63,588 nt of DNA, taken from the NCBI GenBank assembly GCA_025361725.1, contig JANYJV010000082.1, forward strand, positions 1-63,588, read 5' to 3'. The translations under genes and the position numbers were made by a program. The notes beneath the pieces were generated by a model. That model was not told where the DNA came from and did no database searches. It worked only from the letters and a program-made list of their open reading frames with translations. Source of the stretch: Acidimicrobiia bacterium (GTDB taxonomy: Bacteria; Actinomycetota; Acidimicrobiia; IMCC26256; JAENVU01). Shown here one piece after another: positions 51,910 through 61,334 of this stretch (positions are counted from its first letter, which is position 1; every line of letters begins with the position of its first letter).

Positions 51910-54699
51910 TTGGCCACTAAGAAGATCAGGGTGTACGAGCTCGCTCGCGAGCTGGGCGTCGAGAATCAGGTCGTGCTCGACCTCTCCGACGAGCTCAAGA
52001 TGGGTGTGAAGAGCCACTCATCGAGCATCGACGACCCGTCGGCGGATCGAATCCGTCGGTTGGCAGACAGTCGCGAGCTGCGTGGCGAGCCGATCGTCGA
52101 CGAACCGAAGCCGAAGGCCGAACCCAAGACCAAGGCCAAGGTCGCGCCGAAGGACGAACCGAAGATCGAAGCACCAGCGGCTCCGTCGGCTCCGCCGGCC
52201 GAAGTGCCCGAACCGTTGGCGTCGCCCTTCGCCGAACCTGCGGTCAAGCAAGGGCCGGCCGCGGCTGCACCCGAACCGGCGGCCGCGCCGGCTCCGCCGC
52301 GCCGCAACGTTGTGCGCTCCACCGGCGGGATCGCGCCGCCGCCGGCCCACCCGGCGCCGCCGGCCGAGGTCAAGCCAGTCGCACCAGCAGCGGTTGCGCC
52401 GGCAGTGTCGAGCCCCGATGCTCCTTCCGTCCCTGCGGCGGGAACGACTCCGGGCCCGGCAGCATCACCGACGTTGGGTGACAAGCCGGCCCCGCCCGCG
52501 CCGCCGCTCGTGAGTTCGACGGGGAAGCCGATCCCCCCGCCGCCCGGACAGCGTGTCATCCCGCCACCTCCGGGTCAGCGGACCCAACCCGGGCGCGGCG
52601 CGCCCGGCGGCGGTCCGCCGCGTACCGGCGGCGCTCCGGGCGGGTTCAACCGCAACGCACCCGGTGGCGCTGGCCCCGGTGGATTCAATCGCAGTGGTCC
52701 CGGTGCCGGTGGGCCCGGTGGCGGCGCACCCGGTGGTCGTCCTGGTGGCGGACCCGGTGGCGGTCCCGGAGGGTTCAACCGCGGTCGCGGACCGGGTGGT
52801 CCTGGACAACGGCCTCGGCGCAAGAAGCGGCGTCGTCGTGGCCTTGAGGATCTCGGGCCGGCGAATCTCCCGCAGCTCACACCCGCGGATGCACCCGTCC
52901 CCGATGGCGAGATCCTCGTCTCGCGCGGCATCACGATCCAAGAACTCGCTCCCAAGCTGAATCGCACCAGCGCGGACCTCGTGCGCATCCTGTTCGACGC
53001 GGGCGAGATGGTCACGAGCACCCAGTCCATGGCCGACGAGATGATCGAACTCATCGCGCAGGAACTCGGTGCCGAAGTCCTACTTGTCGAGCCCGGCCAG
53101 GAAGCCGAACTCGAGCTCCAGGCCATGCTCGGTGACGATGACGACGACGATGAAGAGAACCTGCCGCCACGCGCGCCAGTCATCACCGTCATGGGTCACG
53201 TCGACCACGGCAAGACCACGCTCCTCGACACCATCCGATCGACCAACGTCGTGAAAGGTGAAGCCGGCGGGATCACCCAGCACATCGGTGCGTACCAGGC
53301 CGTGAAGAGCAACCGGCTGATCACCTTCATCGACACCCCGGGTCACGAGGCCTTCACCGCAATGCGCAAGCGCGGCGCGGACGCCACGGATGTCGCGGTG
53401 CTCGTCGTCGCCGCGGATGATGGCGTGATGCCCCAGACCATCGAGGCGATCAACCACGCCCGCAACGCCGATGTACCGATCGTCGTCGCCATCACCAAGA
53501 TCGACCGCGACAACGCGGACGTGAACCGGGTGAAGCAGCAACTGGTGGAACAGGCGCTGATCCCTGAAGAGTGGGGCGGCGACACGGTCGTCAACGAAGT
53601 TGCCGCCACCGCCGGGCTCGGTGTCGACGAACTGCTCGAATCGATCCTGCTCGTCTCCGACCTGTACGACCCACCGCTCGGCGCGAACCCCGAGGTCCCG
53701 GCCCGCGCCTTCGTGCTCGAGTCGAACCTTGACCAGGGTCGCGGACCGGTTGCGACGGTACTCGTCGAGCGCGGGACGTTGCGCGTCGGCGACCCCGTGG
53801 TCGCAGGTGGCGGCTGGGGCAGGGTCCGTGCGATGTTCGACCATGCCGGAGCCAAGGTGAAAGAGGCGGGTCCGTCGATGCCGGTCGAGGTCCTGGGCCT
53901 CGACGCGGTCCCGCTCGCGGGAGACGAGCTGCGAGTCGCGCCGAGTGAAAAAGTAGCGCGCATGGTGGCTGAGGCACGGTCACGCCGACGTCGCGTGGCG
54001 GACCAGTCGCACCCGATGATCCTCTCTGGCGGTGCCCGCCTGGAAGACATCTTCGCGATGGTGGAGCGCGGCGAGGTCGCCACGCTCAACCTGGTGCTGA
54101 AAGCCGACGTCAACGGTTCACTCGAAGCGCTGACCGATGCGTTGCGCAAGCTCGACAAGGACCACGAAGAAGTGCGCCTGTCGTTCGTGCACCGCGCCGT
54201 CGGTGGAATTACCGAGAGCGACATCAACTTGGCCGCGGTTGCGAACGCGACCGTCGTCGGTTTCAACGTGCGTCCGGACCGCAAGGCACGCGAACTCGCC
54301 GCACAGGAAAAAGTGGAGATGCGCCTCTACGAGGTCATCTACCAGGTGCTCGACGACGTCAACGCCGCACTCATCGGCATGCTCAAGCCCGAGTTCGAAG
54401 AAGTGGTCACGGGCGAGGCCGAGATCCGCGAGGTCTTCGGTGTTCCGAAGATCGGCAAGATTGCCGGGTGTTACGTGCGCACGGGAGTCATCACCCGCGG
54501 CTCGAAGGTGCGTTTCCTGCGTGAGGGAACCATCATCTGGAAGGGCTCGATCGCATCCTTGCGCCGGTTCAAGGACGACGTGCGGGAAGTGCGGGACGGC
54601 TTTGAGTGCGGCATCGGTCTGGAGAACTTCCAGGACGTGAAGTCGGGCGACATCATCGAGACCTACGAGGACCGCGAGATCGCCCGCGTTACCCCGTAG
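51910..54699 (+). CDS. infB: Translation initiation factor IF-2
   Basis: GTPase that positions initiator tRNA. TTG start after AAGGAC; 929 residues. IF2_N helix domain at 1-50 ([22 protein letters not shown]), then a disordered Pro/Ala/Gly-rich region about 55-310 including many GGAPGG repeats, a second IF2_N-like domain ([20 protein letters not shown]), and the GTPase core with GHVDHGKT at 429-436, DTPGHEAF and NKxD-like TKIDRD, followed by domains II-IV. The low-complexity part is longer than in most species. Confidence 0.95.
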   Translation: MATKKIRVYELARELGVENQVVLDLSDELKMGVKSHSSSIDDPSADRIRRLADSRELRGEPIVDEPKPKAEPKTKAKVAPKDEPKIEAPAAPSAPPAEVPEPLASPFAEPAVKQGPAAAAPEPAAAPAPPRRNVVRSTGGIAPPPAHPAPPAEVKPVAPAAVAPAVSSPDAPSVPAAGTTPGPAASPTLGDKPAPPAPPLVSSTGKPIPPPPGQRVIPPPPGQRTQPGRGAPGGGPPRTGGAPGGFNRNAPGGAGPGGFNRSGPGAGGPGGGAPGGRPGGGPGGGPGGFNRGRGPGGPGQRPRRKKRRRRGLEDLGPANLPQLTPADAPVPDGEILVSRGITIQELAPKLNRTSADLVRILFDAGEMVTSTQSMADEMIELIAQELGAEVLLVEPGQEAELELQAMLGDDDDDDEENLPPRAPVITVMGHVDHGKTTLLDTIRSTNVVKGEAGGITQHIGAYQAVKSNRLITFIDTPGHEAFTAMRKRGADATDVAVLVVAADDGVMPQTIEAINHARNADVPIVVAITKIDRDNADVNRVKQQLVEQALIPEEWGGDTVVNEVAATAGLGVDELLESILLVSDLYDPPLGANPEVPARAFVLESNLDQGRGPVATVLVERGTLRVGDPVVAGGGWGRVRAMFDHAGAKVKEAGPSMPVEVLGLDAVPLAGDELRVAPSEKVARMVAEARSRRRRVADQSHPMILSGGARLEDIFAMVERGEVATLNLVLKADVNGSLEALTDALRKLDKDHEEVRLSFVHRAVGGITESDINLAAVANATVVGFNVRPDRKARELAAQEKVEMRLYEVIYQVLDDVNAALIGMLKPEFEEVVTGEAEIREVFGVPKIGKIAGCYVRTGVITRGSKVRFLREGTIIWKGSIASLRRFKDDVREVRDGFECGIGLENFQDVKSGDIIETYEDREIARVTP

Positions 54700-54719
54700 C
54701 CGAACCGGGAGCTACCGCG

Positions 54720-55142
54720 ATGCCCAGCGATTTCATGTTCAAAGCCATCAGCGGGTTGCACCGGGCGCTGTTCAAGGCGAGCGGTGGGAAGCTGCTGAAC
54801 AAAGGCGCCGGGATGCCGGTACTCGTGCTGACGACCACCGGCCGCAAGAGCGGTCAGCCGCGTTCGACGATGCTGACCTCGCCGTTGCAGTTCGACGGCA
54901 AAGTCGTCGTCGTCGCGTCGCGCGGAGGAGACGACCGAAACCCGGACTGGTTCCTCAACCTTCAAGCTGACCCCAAGGTCGAGGTCGAGATGGACGGATC
55001 GAAACGGGCGATGACGGCGCACGTTGCCGATGTCACCGAGAAGGCGGACCTCTGGCCGAAGATCATCGGCCCCCACGCCAACTACGCCGGGTATCAGAAG
55101 AAAACCGATCGCGACATCCCCGTGGTCGTCCTGGCACCCTGA
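54720..55142 (+). CDS. F420-dependent nitroreductase-like (DDN/PNPOx family)
   Basis: 140 residues, ATG with GGGAG upstream. Split beta-barrel of the Ddn family: LVLTTTGRKSGQPRSTMLTSPLQFDGKVVVVASRGG (quoted in part), NPDWFLNLQADPKVEVEM. The family binds F420 and reduces quinones or nitro compounds. It lies between infB and ylxP, an intruder in an otherwise translation-related operon, with a 56-base gap after it. Confidence 0.85.
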   Translation: MPSDFMFKAISGLHRALFKASGGKLLNKGAGMPVLVLTTTGRKSGQPRSTMLTSPLQFDGKVVVVASRGGDDRNPDWFLNLQADPKVEVEMDGSKRAMTAHVADVTEKADLWPKIIGPHANYAGYQKKTDRDIPVVVLAP

Positions 55143-55198
55143 TCCGGTTCGTTCGACCCACCAGTGAAACCGGGGCGGTTCCCCCGCGCGGCGCGAAG

Positions 55199-55498
55199 AT
55201 GAGTGGTGTGCATGCAGCTGCGGTGTGTTTCGATCTCCACGTGCCGGAAAGTCGGTCGCTGAAAGTCAAGCGTGCCGCCATCCGTCCGGTGGTGGACGGC
55301 CTGCGCCATCGGTTCCACGTGTCGGTCGCGGAGGTCGACCATCAGGACCAGTGGCAGCGAGCTGCGATCGGTGTTGCAGTCGTCGCGTCGAGTGATGGCC
55401 AGCTTCGCGAGATCCTCGACTCGGTCGAACGTTTCGTGGACACCGCGGCCAACCTCGAGCTCCTCGAGGTCCGCACCGACTGGTTGGACGAAGCATGA
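55199..55498 (+). CDS. YlxP family (DUF503) protein
   Basis: 99 residues, ATG 55199. Family segments ESRSLKVKRAAIRPVVDGLRHRFHVSVAEVD and DVERFVDTAANLELLEV. Small protein of unknown function usually between infB and rbfA in actinobacteria and firmicutes. Confidence 0.9.
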   Translation: MSGVHAAAVCFDLHVPESRSLKVKRAAIRPVVDGLRHRFHVSVAEVDHQDQWQRAAIGVAVVASSDGQLREILDSVERFVDTAANLELLEVRTDWLDEA

Positions 55499-55505
55499 GG
55501 GGAGT

Positions 55506-55592
55506 GTGGCGGGCACGCGGTTGCAGCCGGTCCGCCAACGGAGCGGGGCCCGAGCGGCCCGCCCCGCAGGGCCAGGAGCGGAAATGATGAGC
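55506..55592 (+). repeat. Dispersed hairpin repeat, copy before rbfA
   Basis: Fills the gap between ylxP and rbfA. Has GGCGGGCACGCG at the start, a middle variable part, GGGGCCCGAGCGGCCCG, a slightly impaired hairpin (GCCCC-GCA-GGGCC) and GGAGCGGAAATGA. An GGAG at 55597-55600 just after it may serve rbfA. Confidence 0.7.
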
Positions 55593-55609
55593 GCTCGGAG
55601 ACGTCATGA

Positions 55610-56050
55610 GTGGACGAGAGCGGGAAACCCGTGAGTCGGCCGCGGCAGCCGCCGAAGCAATACCCGAGGGTCGCGCGCCTGAACGAGGTGGTCATGGAGT
55701 GTCTCGCCGTCGAACTCGAGCGGCTCTCGGATCCGCGCCTCGGTTTCGTCACGATCACAGGTGTGGAGATCGCCGCGGACCTGCGGACCGCCGAGGTCTT
55801 CTATTCGGTCTTCCGACGCGGTGATTCTCCGGACGAGTCTGCGGCCGGACTCGCATCTGCCAGTCCCCACCTTCGGACCCACATCGGCCGCCAGATTCGT
55901 ATGAAGTACTCGCCCGAGTTGCGGTTCATCGAGGACGAGTCGATCGCCAGTGGCGAGCGCATCGAGGAAATCTTGCGCACCCTTCAAGCGGATGGGATTC
56001 GCGCCGATGACACGGGCGGGCTCCTCGATCGAGACGAGGACACACCGTGA
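55610..56050 (+). CDS. rbfA: Ribosome-binding factor A
   Basis: Late 30S maturation factor that acts on the 5' end region of 16S rRNA. 146 residues from GTG 55610; GTG 55631 (MSRPRQPPKQYPRVARLNEV) is also possible and gives 139. KH-like fold with YPRVARLNEVVMECLAVELERL, DPRLGFVTITGVEI and LRTHIGRQIRMKYSPELRF. Stop overlaps the nrnA start. Confidence 0.92.
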   Translation: MDESGKPVSRPRQPPKQYPRVARLNEVVMECLAVELERLSDPRLGFVTITGVEIAADLRTAEVFYSVFRRGDSPDESAAGLASASPHLRTHIGRQIRMKYSPELRFIEDESIASGERIEEILRTLQADGIRADDTGGLLDRDEDTP

Positions 56051-57036
56051 GCATCGACGATGACATCGAGACCGCGCTCGATCGCGCCGCGAAGACCATC
56101 GACTCGGCGGACCGACTCACGTTGATGTGTCACGTCACGCCGGACGGTGATGCGCTCGGCTCGATGCTCGGGCTGCATCACGCGTTGCGCGCTGCGGGTC
56201 GGCAATCGGTCGCCACGTTCCCAGAACCGTTCGTGGTGGCGCCCCACTACCGTGACCTGCCCGGTCTCGATCTGATCACCCGCCCGGCGGACGTACCCCG
56301 GGACGTCGGTGTCGTGGTGACCTTCGACTGTGGCTCGCTCGGCCGTCTCGGCAACCTTCGCGAGCTGGCGCTGTCCGCCGACGAGCTGATCGTGATCGAC
56401 CACCACGTGTCGAACGAACGGTACGGAAGCCTGAACGTCATCGATGCCCATGCAGCCGCGAGCGGCGTCGTGGTCCGGCGGCTCATCGAGCAGATGGGCT
56501 TGCCGCTCAACCGGGACGTGGCGTTGTGCCTCTACACGGCGCTGGTCTGTGACACCGGGCGGTTCCAGTACGAGAGCACCACGAGTGGGGTGTTCGACCT
56601 CGCTGCCGAGCTCCTCACCTTCGATTTGCCCGTCAGTCAACTGAGTCGGACACTGTTCGAAGAACATTCGTTCGCGTACCTGCAGCTGCTCGGCGAGGCG
56701 CTGGCGAACGCAACGCTGGTGACCGAGCAATCGTTCGTGTGGACGTCGGTCGACCGGGCACTTCTCGCGCGCCACGGCGTGACGATGGAAGAAGTCGAAG
56801 GTTTGATCGACATCATCCGTCGGACTTCGGAGGCTGACGTCGCGTGTGTGCTGAAGGAAGACGTCGACGGCACGGTCAAGGTCAGTCTGCGCTCCGTCGG
56901 CGCCACCGACGTGGAACAGCTCGCCACCGCGCACGGCGGGGGCGGCCACCGGTTCGCAGCCGGGTTCACGTCGAAAGACGACATCGAAACGACCGTGCGG
57001 CGCATCCGCGAGTCGCTCTCGTCACTCCCGCGATGA
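56047..57036 (+). CDS. nrnA: Bifunctional oligoribonuclease/pAp phosphatase NrnA
   Basis: DHH-DHHA1 phosphoesterase degrading nanoRNAs and 3'-phosphoadenosine 5'-phosphate, useful next to sulfur assimilation as well. 329 residues, GTG overlapping rbfA. Motifs: TPDGDALGSM near 31-40, FDCG, DHH at 118-120, and the C-terminal GGGGHRFAAGF near 297-307. Overlaps truB by four bases. Confidence 0.93.
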   Translation: MSIDDDIETALDRAAKTIDSADRLTLMCHVTPDGDALGSMLGLHHALRAAGRQSVATFPEPFVVAPHYRDLPGLDLITRPADVPRDVGVVVTFDCGSLGRLGNLRELALSADELIVIDHHVSNERYGSLNVIDAHAAASGVVVRRLIEQMGLPLNRDVALCLYTALVCDTGRFQYESTTSGVFDLAAELLTFDLPVSQLSRTLFEEHSFAYLQLLGEALANATLVTEQSFVWTSVDRALLARHGVTMEEVEGLIDIIRRTSEADVACVLKEDVDGTVKVSLRSVGATDVEQLATAHGGGGHRFAAGFTSKDDIETTVRRIRESLSSLPR

Positions 57037-57962
57037 TCGATGGGTTGCTCGTCGTCGACAAACCGGCGGGCTGGACGAGTCACGACGTCGTGGCCAAGTT
57101 GCGCGGCGCGACTCGGCAACGCCGGATCGGGCATGCCGGCACCTTGGACCCGGACGCGACGGGCGTGCTGTTGGTCGGTCTCGGCCGAGTGACGCGGCTC
57201 ATGCGGTTTCTGCAGGAGACCACCAAGTCCTATCGCGGTGTCATCTCCTTCGGCGTCGCCACGAACACCCTCGACGCCGCCGGTGACGTCCTCGAACGGA
57301 CGCCGATGCCCGTCGACCAGGCCGCCGTCGAGGCTGTGCTTGCGGCGTTCCGGGGCGACATCATGCAGGTGCCGCCGATGGTCTCTGCCCTCAAGGTGGA
57401 CGGCAAGCGGCTCCACGAGTTGGCCCGCGAGGGCAAGGTTGTCGACCGCAAGCCGCGGCCCGTGCGCATCGATCGGTTCGACATCGAATCCTTCACCGCC
57501 GGCGCCTTTCCCGAGGCCACGGTCATCGTGGACTGCTCGAGCGGCACCTACATCCGCAGCCTGGCCGCCGATGTGGGTACCGCGCTCGAAGGCTGTGCAC
57601 ACCTTGCGTCCCTCCGGCGGCTTCGGGTCGGGGAGTTCACGATCGATGACGCAACACCCCTCGATACCCTCGTGACCGATCCGCTTCCGTACGTGCACAC
57701 CCCCGCGGCCGCCATGCGCGCGCTCACGATGGTGAACGTCGACGACGCGCTGCGGGCCGAAATTGCGAACGGAAAGGTTTTCGAGTTCGAACGCGTGCGC
57801 GTCGAGGGTGACGGTCCGTTCGCCATGATCGACACCGCAGGAAATCTCGTCGCGGTGTACGAACGCAGCGGTGAGCGCTTGAAGCCGAGTGTTGTGCTTC
57901 CGGATCCGTCGCCAGATCCCGCACCGGTCGCGTCATCGGGTGTCGCGGAGGACCGGTCGTGA
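57033..57962 (+). CDS. truB: tRNA pseudouridine-55 synthase TruB
   Basis: Makes pseudouridine 55 in the T-loop. 309 residues, ATG overlapping the nrnA stop. Catalytic Asp39 in GTLDPDATGVL, DKPAGWTSHDVV, GYIR-type KSYRG, and RVGEFTIDDATPL. C-terminal extension of about 60 residues ends in Pro/Ser-rich sequence. Overlaps ribF. Confidence 0.95.
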   Translation: MIDGLLVVDKPAGWTSHDVVAKLRGATRQRRIGHAGTLDPDATGVLLVGLGRVTRLMRFLQETTKSYRGVISFGVATNTLDAAGDVLERTPMPVDQAAVEAVLAAFRGDIMQVPPMVSALKVDGKRLHELAREGKVVDRKPRPVRIDRFDIESFTAGAFPEATVIVDCSSGTYIRSLAADVGTALEGCAHLASLRRLRVGEFTIDDATPLDTLVTDPLPYVHTPAAAMRALTMVNVDDALRAEIANGKVFEFERVRVEGDGPFAMIDTAGNLVAVYERSGERLKPSVVLPDPSPDPAPVASSGVAEDRS

Positions 57963-58918
57963 GTACCACGCGGGTGGTGCGGGTCGGCGAGGATACGGGG
58001 CCGATTTCGGATGGCAGCGTCGTCACTATCGGCGCCTATGACGGCGTGCATCTCGGCCATCGCAAGGTCTTGCGGCTGGTGCGCGAACTCGCGAACGCGC
58101 GGGGACTCGACGCGGTGTGTCTCACGTTCGACCGCCATCCCGCGACCGTCGTCCGTCCGGAGACCGCGCCGAAGCTGCTGACCAGCCTCGAGCACAAGCT
58201 GGAACTGTTGGTCGGTGCCGAGCTTCTCGATGTCGTCGCCGTCCTCGAGTTCGACGAAGGCCGGAGCAGGGAAACCGCCGAGGACTTCGTGCACGAGGTG
58301 TTGGTGCGGCTGCTCGGTGTCCGGCTGGTGGTTGTCGGCGCGGACTTCCACTTCGGGCATCACCGAGGTGGCAACGTCGCCCTGCTGCAACGCATGGGCG
58401 CCGACCTTGGGTTCGAGGTCATCGGACTCGGGCTGGTGGCGCCGGAAGCCGACGTGGTGCACGAGCCGTATTCGTCCACGCGCGTGCGCCACCGACTCGC
58501 CGCCGGGGATGTCGCCGGTGCCGCCGCGCTGCTCGGCCGACCGCATGAAGTGCGAGGCGTCGTCGTCCAGGGGGATCAGCGCGGCCGCGAACTCGGATTC
58601 CCGACAGCCAACCTCGCGCTCGACACCGAGGCCTGTCTCCCGGCCGACGGCATTTACGCCGGCCGTTTCCGCGGCGATGACGGCCAGTGGCGGCCGTGCG
58701 CGATTTCACTGGGACGCCGGCCGACCTTCTACGAACACCAGGAGTACTCGCTCCTCGAGGCGTACCTCTTGGACTTCGACGGCGACCTGTACGGCCAACC
58801 CGCATCGGTGCAGTTCGTCGAGCATCTGCGCGGCGAGCAGCGGTTCGATTCCGTCGACGAGCTGATCGCGCAGATGCACCGAGACTGCGAACGCGCCCGA
58901 GGCATTCTGCTGAACTGA
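57959..58918 (+). CDS. ribF: Bifunctional riboflavin kinase/FAD synthetase RibF
   Basis: Converts riboflavin to FMN and FAD. 319 residues, GTG overlapping truB. N-terminal FAD synthetase with GAYDGVHLGH near 25-34 and the TFDRHPATVV segment; C-terminal riboflavin kinase with GDQRGRELGFPTANL and DGIYAGRF. Last gene of the plus-strand operon before the minus-strand accessory block. Confidence 0.95.
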   Translation: MSTTRVVRVGEDTGPISDGSVVTIGAYDGVHLGHRKVLRLVRELANARGLDAVCLTFDRHPATVVRPETAPKLLTSLEHKLELLVGAELLDVVAVLEFDEGRSRETAEDFVHEVLVRLLGVRLVVVGADFHFGHHRGGNVALLQRMGADLGFEVIGLGLVAPEADVVHEPYSSTRVRHRLAAGDVAGAAALLGRPHEVRGVVVQGDQRGRELGFPTANLALDTEACLPADGIYAGRFRGDDGQWRPCAISLGRRPTFYEHQEYSLLEAYLLDFDGDLYGQPASVQFVEHLRGEQRFDSVDELIAQMHRDCERARGILLN

Positions 58919-58959
58919 GCGACGCCACTCTCGATCAGACGGCGTTGCGCTGACGTTCT

Positions 58960-59339
58960 TCACGCGGCCGGCAGTCCGGGTCGACGACGAGTCGGTGGAC
59001 GAGATCCGACCCGGCCGCCCTCACACCAGTGGTCAAGCGCCTCAGCCGTGGACCGGAACGCAGCGAAGTCGCTCACGAAGTCGATGAGATCGACATCATC
59101 GTGGTCACCGGCGCCGATCCGTCGACCCAAGTGTTCGCGCCAGAGTCGGAGGCGAGCGTCACGGGCCAGTCGGCGGGCCGGTTTGATCGTGCCGACGGGG
59201 TCCACGGGAGATCGGCCGTCCAGCTCGCGATCGAGGATGGCGCAGGACAACTCCGAGTCGTGGGTCCACGAGCGCCGATTCAGGTTGTCCGACCCGACTT
59301 CCATCCAATGTCGTCGATGACACAGACCTTGGCGTGCAC
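58960..59339 (-). pseudogene. Phospholipase D-family C-terminal remnant, frameshifted
   Basis: A C-terminal half of a PLD-like protein: the second HKD motif (HAKVCVIDD, coded at 59336-59310) is in one frame, and the following conserved part (EVGSDNLNRRSWTHDSELS, RRLARDARLRLWREHLGR) in another, starting at 59304. One base appears lost in the five-base stretch 59309-59305 between them. The N-terminal half is missing; the upstream frame belongs to the SRPBCC gene. A decayed gene, or a sequencing error at one base in a chimeric region. Confidence 0.75.
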
Positions 59340-60398
59340 ATAGATCGGTGTACCGGCTTCGTTCTCGAGGTCATAGACCTGGCCGGATTCCCGCGCTCGC
59401 GAAGAGTCAGCAACCAATCGGTCACCAACGTCGGCCGCATGGGACGAACGTACCCGTCCCTCGATCGGCTGCATGCCGATGAGCATCTCGATCACGATCG
59501 CGGAGTCCAAGGTCTCGTCCAGGCCCGCGGCCCGCGCCAGGTCCCAGGGGTGAATGACGATGTCTCCGAACATGATCATGCCGATCGCGTGCTCGACGGT
59601 CACGGTCCCGAGATGCTCGTGGGTGATTTCGCGCGGCGCGTTGGTCGGATCGTCGAGGAGGGCTTGCAGCGAGTCGGCGAGGTGGGTCCAGGCCGCGGCC
59701 GGGTCATCCGCGACCGAGGGTCCGGGCGGGAGCTCGACGCCGACCGATGTCATGAACGCCGGCATCCACTCCACCATGTGACCCACCACCTCGCGTGCGA
59801 CCCACCCTTCGCAGGGCGCCGGGTTGTTCCAAGCGTCGGGGGTCACGTCGGGGGTCACGTCGTTGGCCCGGTCGGTAAATCTTCCGGCGACGCGCCGGAA
59901 GCGTTCCGCCGTGGTGTCGGTGATGTCGAGGAGATCGTCGAGCCGATTGAAGGTCTCTTGGATCCCGCCTTCCATCCCAGAATGCAGGTGACCGTCGCGG
60001 TTCTCGCGGCTGCGGTGGAGGACGACGGTCTGCGCAGTCGTAGCTCCGTCCGCGTGCGTCAGCGTCATCGTGGTGACTGACTCCGAATCCGGGAACCCCT
60101 CGAACACCTCGGTCGACACGATGCGAGCACGTGGCTCGATCTCGCGGTAGGTGCCGTGCCAGCCGAGTTCAGTCCCATCGTCCGCCAGTGACACGTACCG
60201 CCATGAACCTCCGACGCGCAGGTCGATGTCGCATGACACGAGCGGGCACCACTGCGGGCCCCACCACCGCAGGACCAATCGGGGAGTGGTCATGGCTTGC
60301 CAGACGAGATCGAGGGGAGCGTCGAACGATCGGGTGATGACGATCTCGCGCTCCGACGGGGTGGTGACGGTCGCGCTGCCGTGGCGGGTGATGATCAA
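59280..60398 (-). CDS. SRPBCC domain fused to TIGR03086-type domain
   Basis: 372 residues, TTG overlapping the ArsR stop (TTGA). Residues about 1-150 are an AHSA1/SRPBCC domain (ITRSFDAPLDLVWQAMTTPR, WWGPQWCPL, GGSWRYVS), about 155-340 a mycothiol-dependent maleylpyruvate-isomerase-like domain (NNPAPCEGWVAREVVGHMVEWM). The end runs on without its own stop into the phospholipase remnant, including its HKD motif, and stops at 59280. The pairing with an ArsR regulator is common in actinobacteria; the abnormal C-terminus is discussed as a fusion. Confidence 0.8.
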   Translation of the reverse strand: MIITRHGSATVTTPSEREIVITRSFDAPLDLVWQAMTTPRLVLRWWGPQWCPLVSCDIDLRVGGSWRYVSLADDGTELGWHGTYREIEPRARIVSTEVFEGFPDSESVTTMTLTHADGATTAQTVVLHRSRENRDGHLHSGMEGGIQETFNRLDDLLDITDTTAERFRRVAGRFTDRANDVTPDVTPDAWNNPAPCEGWVAREVVGHMVEWMPAFMTSVGVELPPGPSVADDPAAAWTHLADSLQALLDDPTNAPREITHEHLGTVTVEHAIGMIMFGDIVIHPWDLARAAGLDETLDSAIVIEMLIGMQPIEGRVRSSHAADVGDRLVADSSRARESGQVYDLENEAGTPIYVHAKVCVIDDIGWKSGRTT

Positions 60399-60643
60399 CG
60401 GTCGTCCTCCCGTTGGAGCTCGACGAGCAGGTCGTCGAGTTGGTCGTAGCGTTCGTTCCACTGCGCCTCGAAGGTGCGGACCCACTCGTGGATGGGTCGG
60501 AGCGCCGCCCCGTTGACGCAGTAGTGACGGTGGCGGCCCGCCCGGTCACAACGCACCAGGCCGACATCGCGGAGCACCTTGAGATGCTTCGAGACCTGCG
60601 GTTGGGTGATACCCAACGCGGCCACGATGTCCCCGACGGCCAT
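60395..60643 (-). CDS. ArsR-family transcriptional regulator, N-terminus uncertain
   Basis: 82 residues from the ATG at 60643: winged helix with VGDIVAALGITQPQVSKHLKVL and a beta-wing (CDRAGRHRHYCVN). The sequence upstream in the same frame still encodes the expected first helix (DEHRRDILDALGTQAM) back to a TAA but no ATG, GTG or TTG. So either the start is unusual or the true start was lost when the preceding methyltransferase end was joined. Controls the SRPBCC gene by context. Confidence 0.7.
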   Translation of the reverse strand: MAVGDIVAALGITQPQVSKHLKVLRDVGLVRCDRAGRHRHYCVNGAALRPIHEWVRTFEAQWNERYDQLDDLLVELQREDDR

Positions 60644-60695
60644 CGCCTGCGTGCCGAGCGCATCGAGGATGTCTCGTCGATGCTCGTCGCCGGTG

Positions 60696-61334
60696 TCAGT
60701 GGCGGCCTGCGCCCCAGTAGAAGGGGCCCGGGGTAGGGGTTACCGCGATGTCCCAGCCCAGTGTTTGCAGGCGCCGCTCAAGTTCCGCCGGCTGATGCGC
60801 CATCTTGATCACCCGAAACGCGGTTCCGTCGTTCAGGCGTCGTTCGATAATCGGCGAACCGGAGCCTCCGATGAGTTCGGCATCGGTGCGGTAGTTGTCG
60901 TCGATGAAAAACACGCGCCCGTCGGTTTCCAGACCCTCGCCGACGCGCGACCAGAACGCGTCGAAGCGCTCCTCGGGAACGTGAGAGAGCCAGAAACCGA
61001 AGAAAATGGCGTCGTATCGCCGGTCCGGTTCCCACGAGAACAAGTCGGCCTCCATGAACCGCACGGCCGCCGACCCGACACGAACTCGCGCCCGAGCCAA
61101 CATCTCCGGTGCGGCGTCCACGGCCATGACCGTGTTGGCGGACTGCACCAGGTGTCGGGTCCACAATCCCGGCCCGCACGCGAGTTCAAGCACATCGCCC
61201 GTCGGTCGGAACCCGTCGACGGCCGCCAGAAGTTCTCGTTGTCCGGGCTGGTCGATGGCATGGTCTTCGTACTCGTTCGCAATGGCGCGGTAATACGCGA
61301 CTTGTTCGTTCAGAACGTGGGAACCGTTACTCAT
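60696..61334 (-). CDS. Class I SAM-dependent methyltransferase
   Basis: 212 residues, ATG overlapping the HNH-gene stop (ATGA). LELACGPGLWTRHLVQS, AVDAAPEMLARARVR, FFGFWLSHVPEERFDAFW, VFFIDDNYRTDAEL. Acts on a small molecule; substrate unknown. In the minus-strand accessory block. Confidence 0.85.
   Translation of the reverse strand: MSNGSHVLNEQVAYYRAIANEYEDHAIDQPGQRELLAAVDGFRPTGDVLELACGPGLWTRHLVQSANTVMAVDAAPEMLARARVRVGSAAVRFMEADLFSWEPDRRYDAIFFGFWLSHVPEERFDAFWSRVGEGLETDGRVFFIDDNYRTDAELIGGSGSPIIERRLNDGTAFRVIKMAHQPAELERRLQTLGWDIAVTPTPGPFYWGAGRH

Noticed and set aside
59820-59870. Tandem GTCACGTCGGGG repeat
   Set aside because: It is coding sequence for a short repeated residue run (DVTPDVTPD) in the SRPBCC protein and needs no other explanation.
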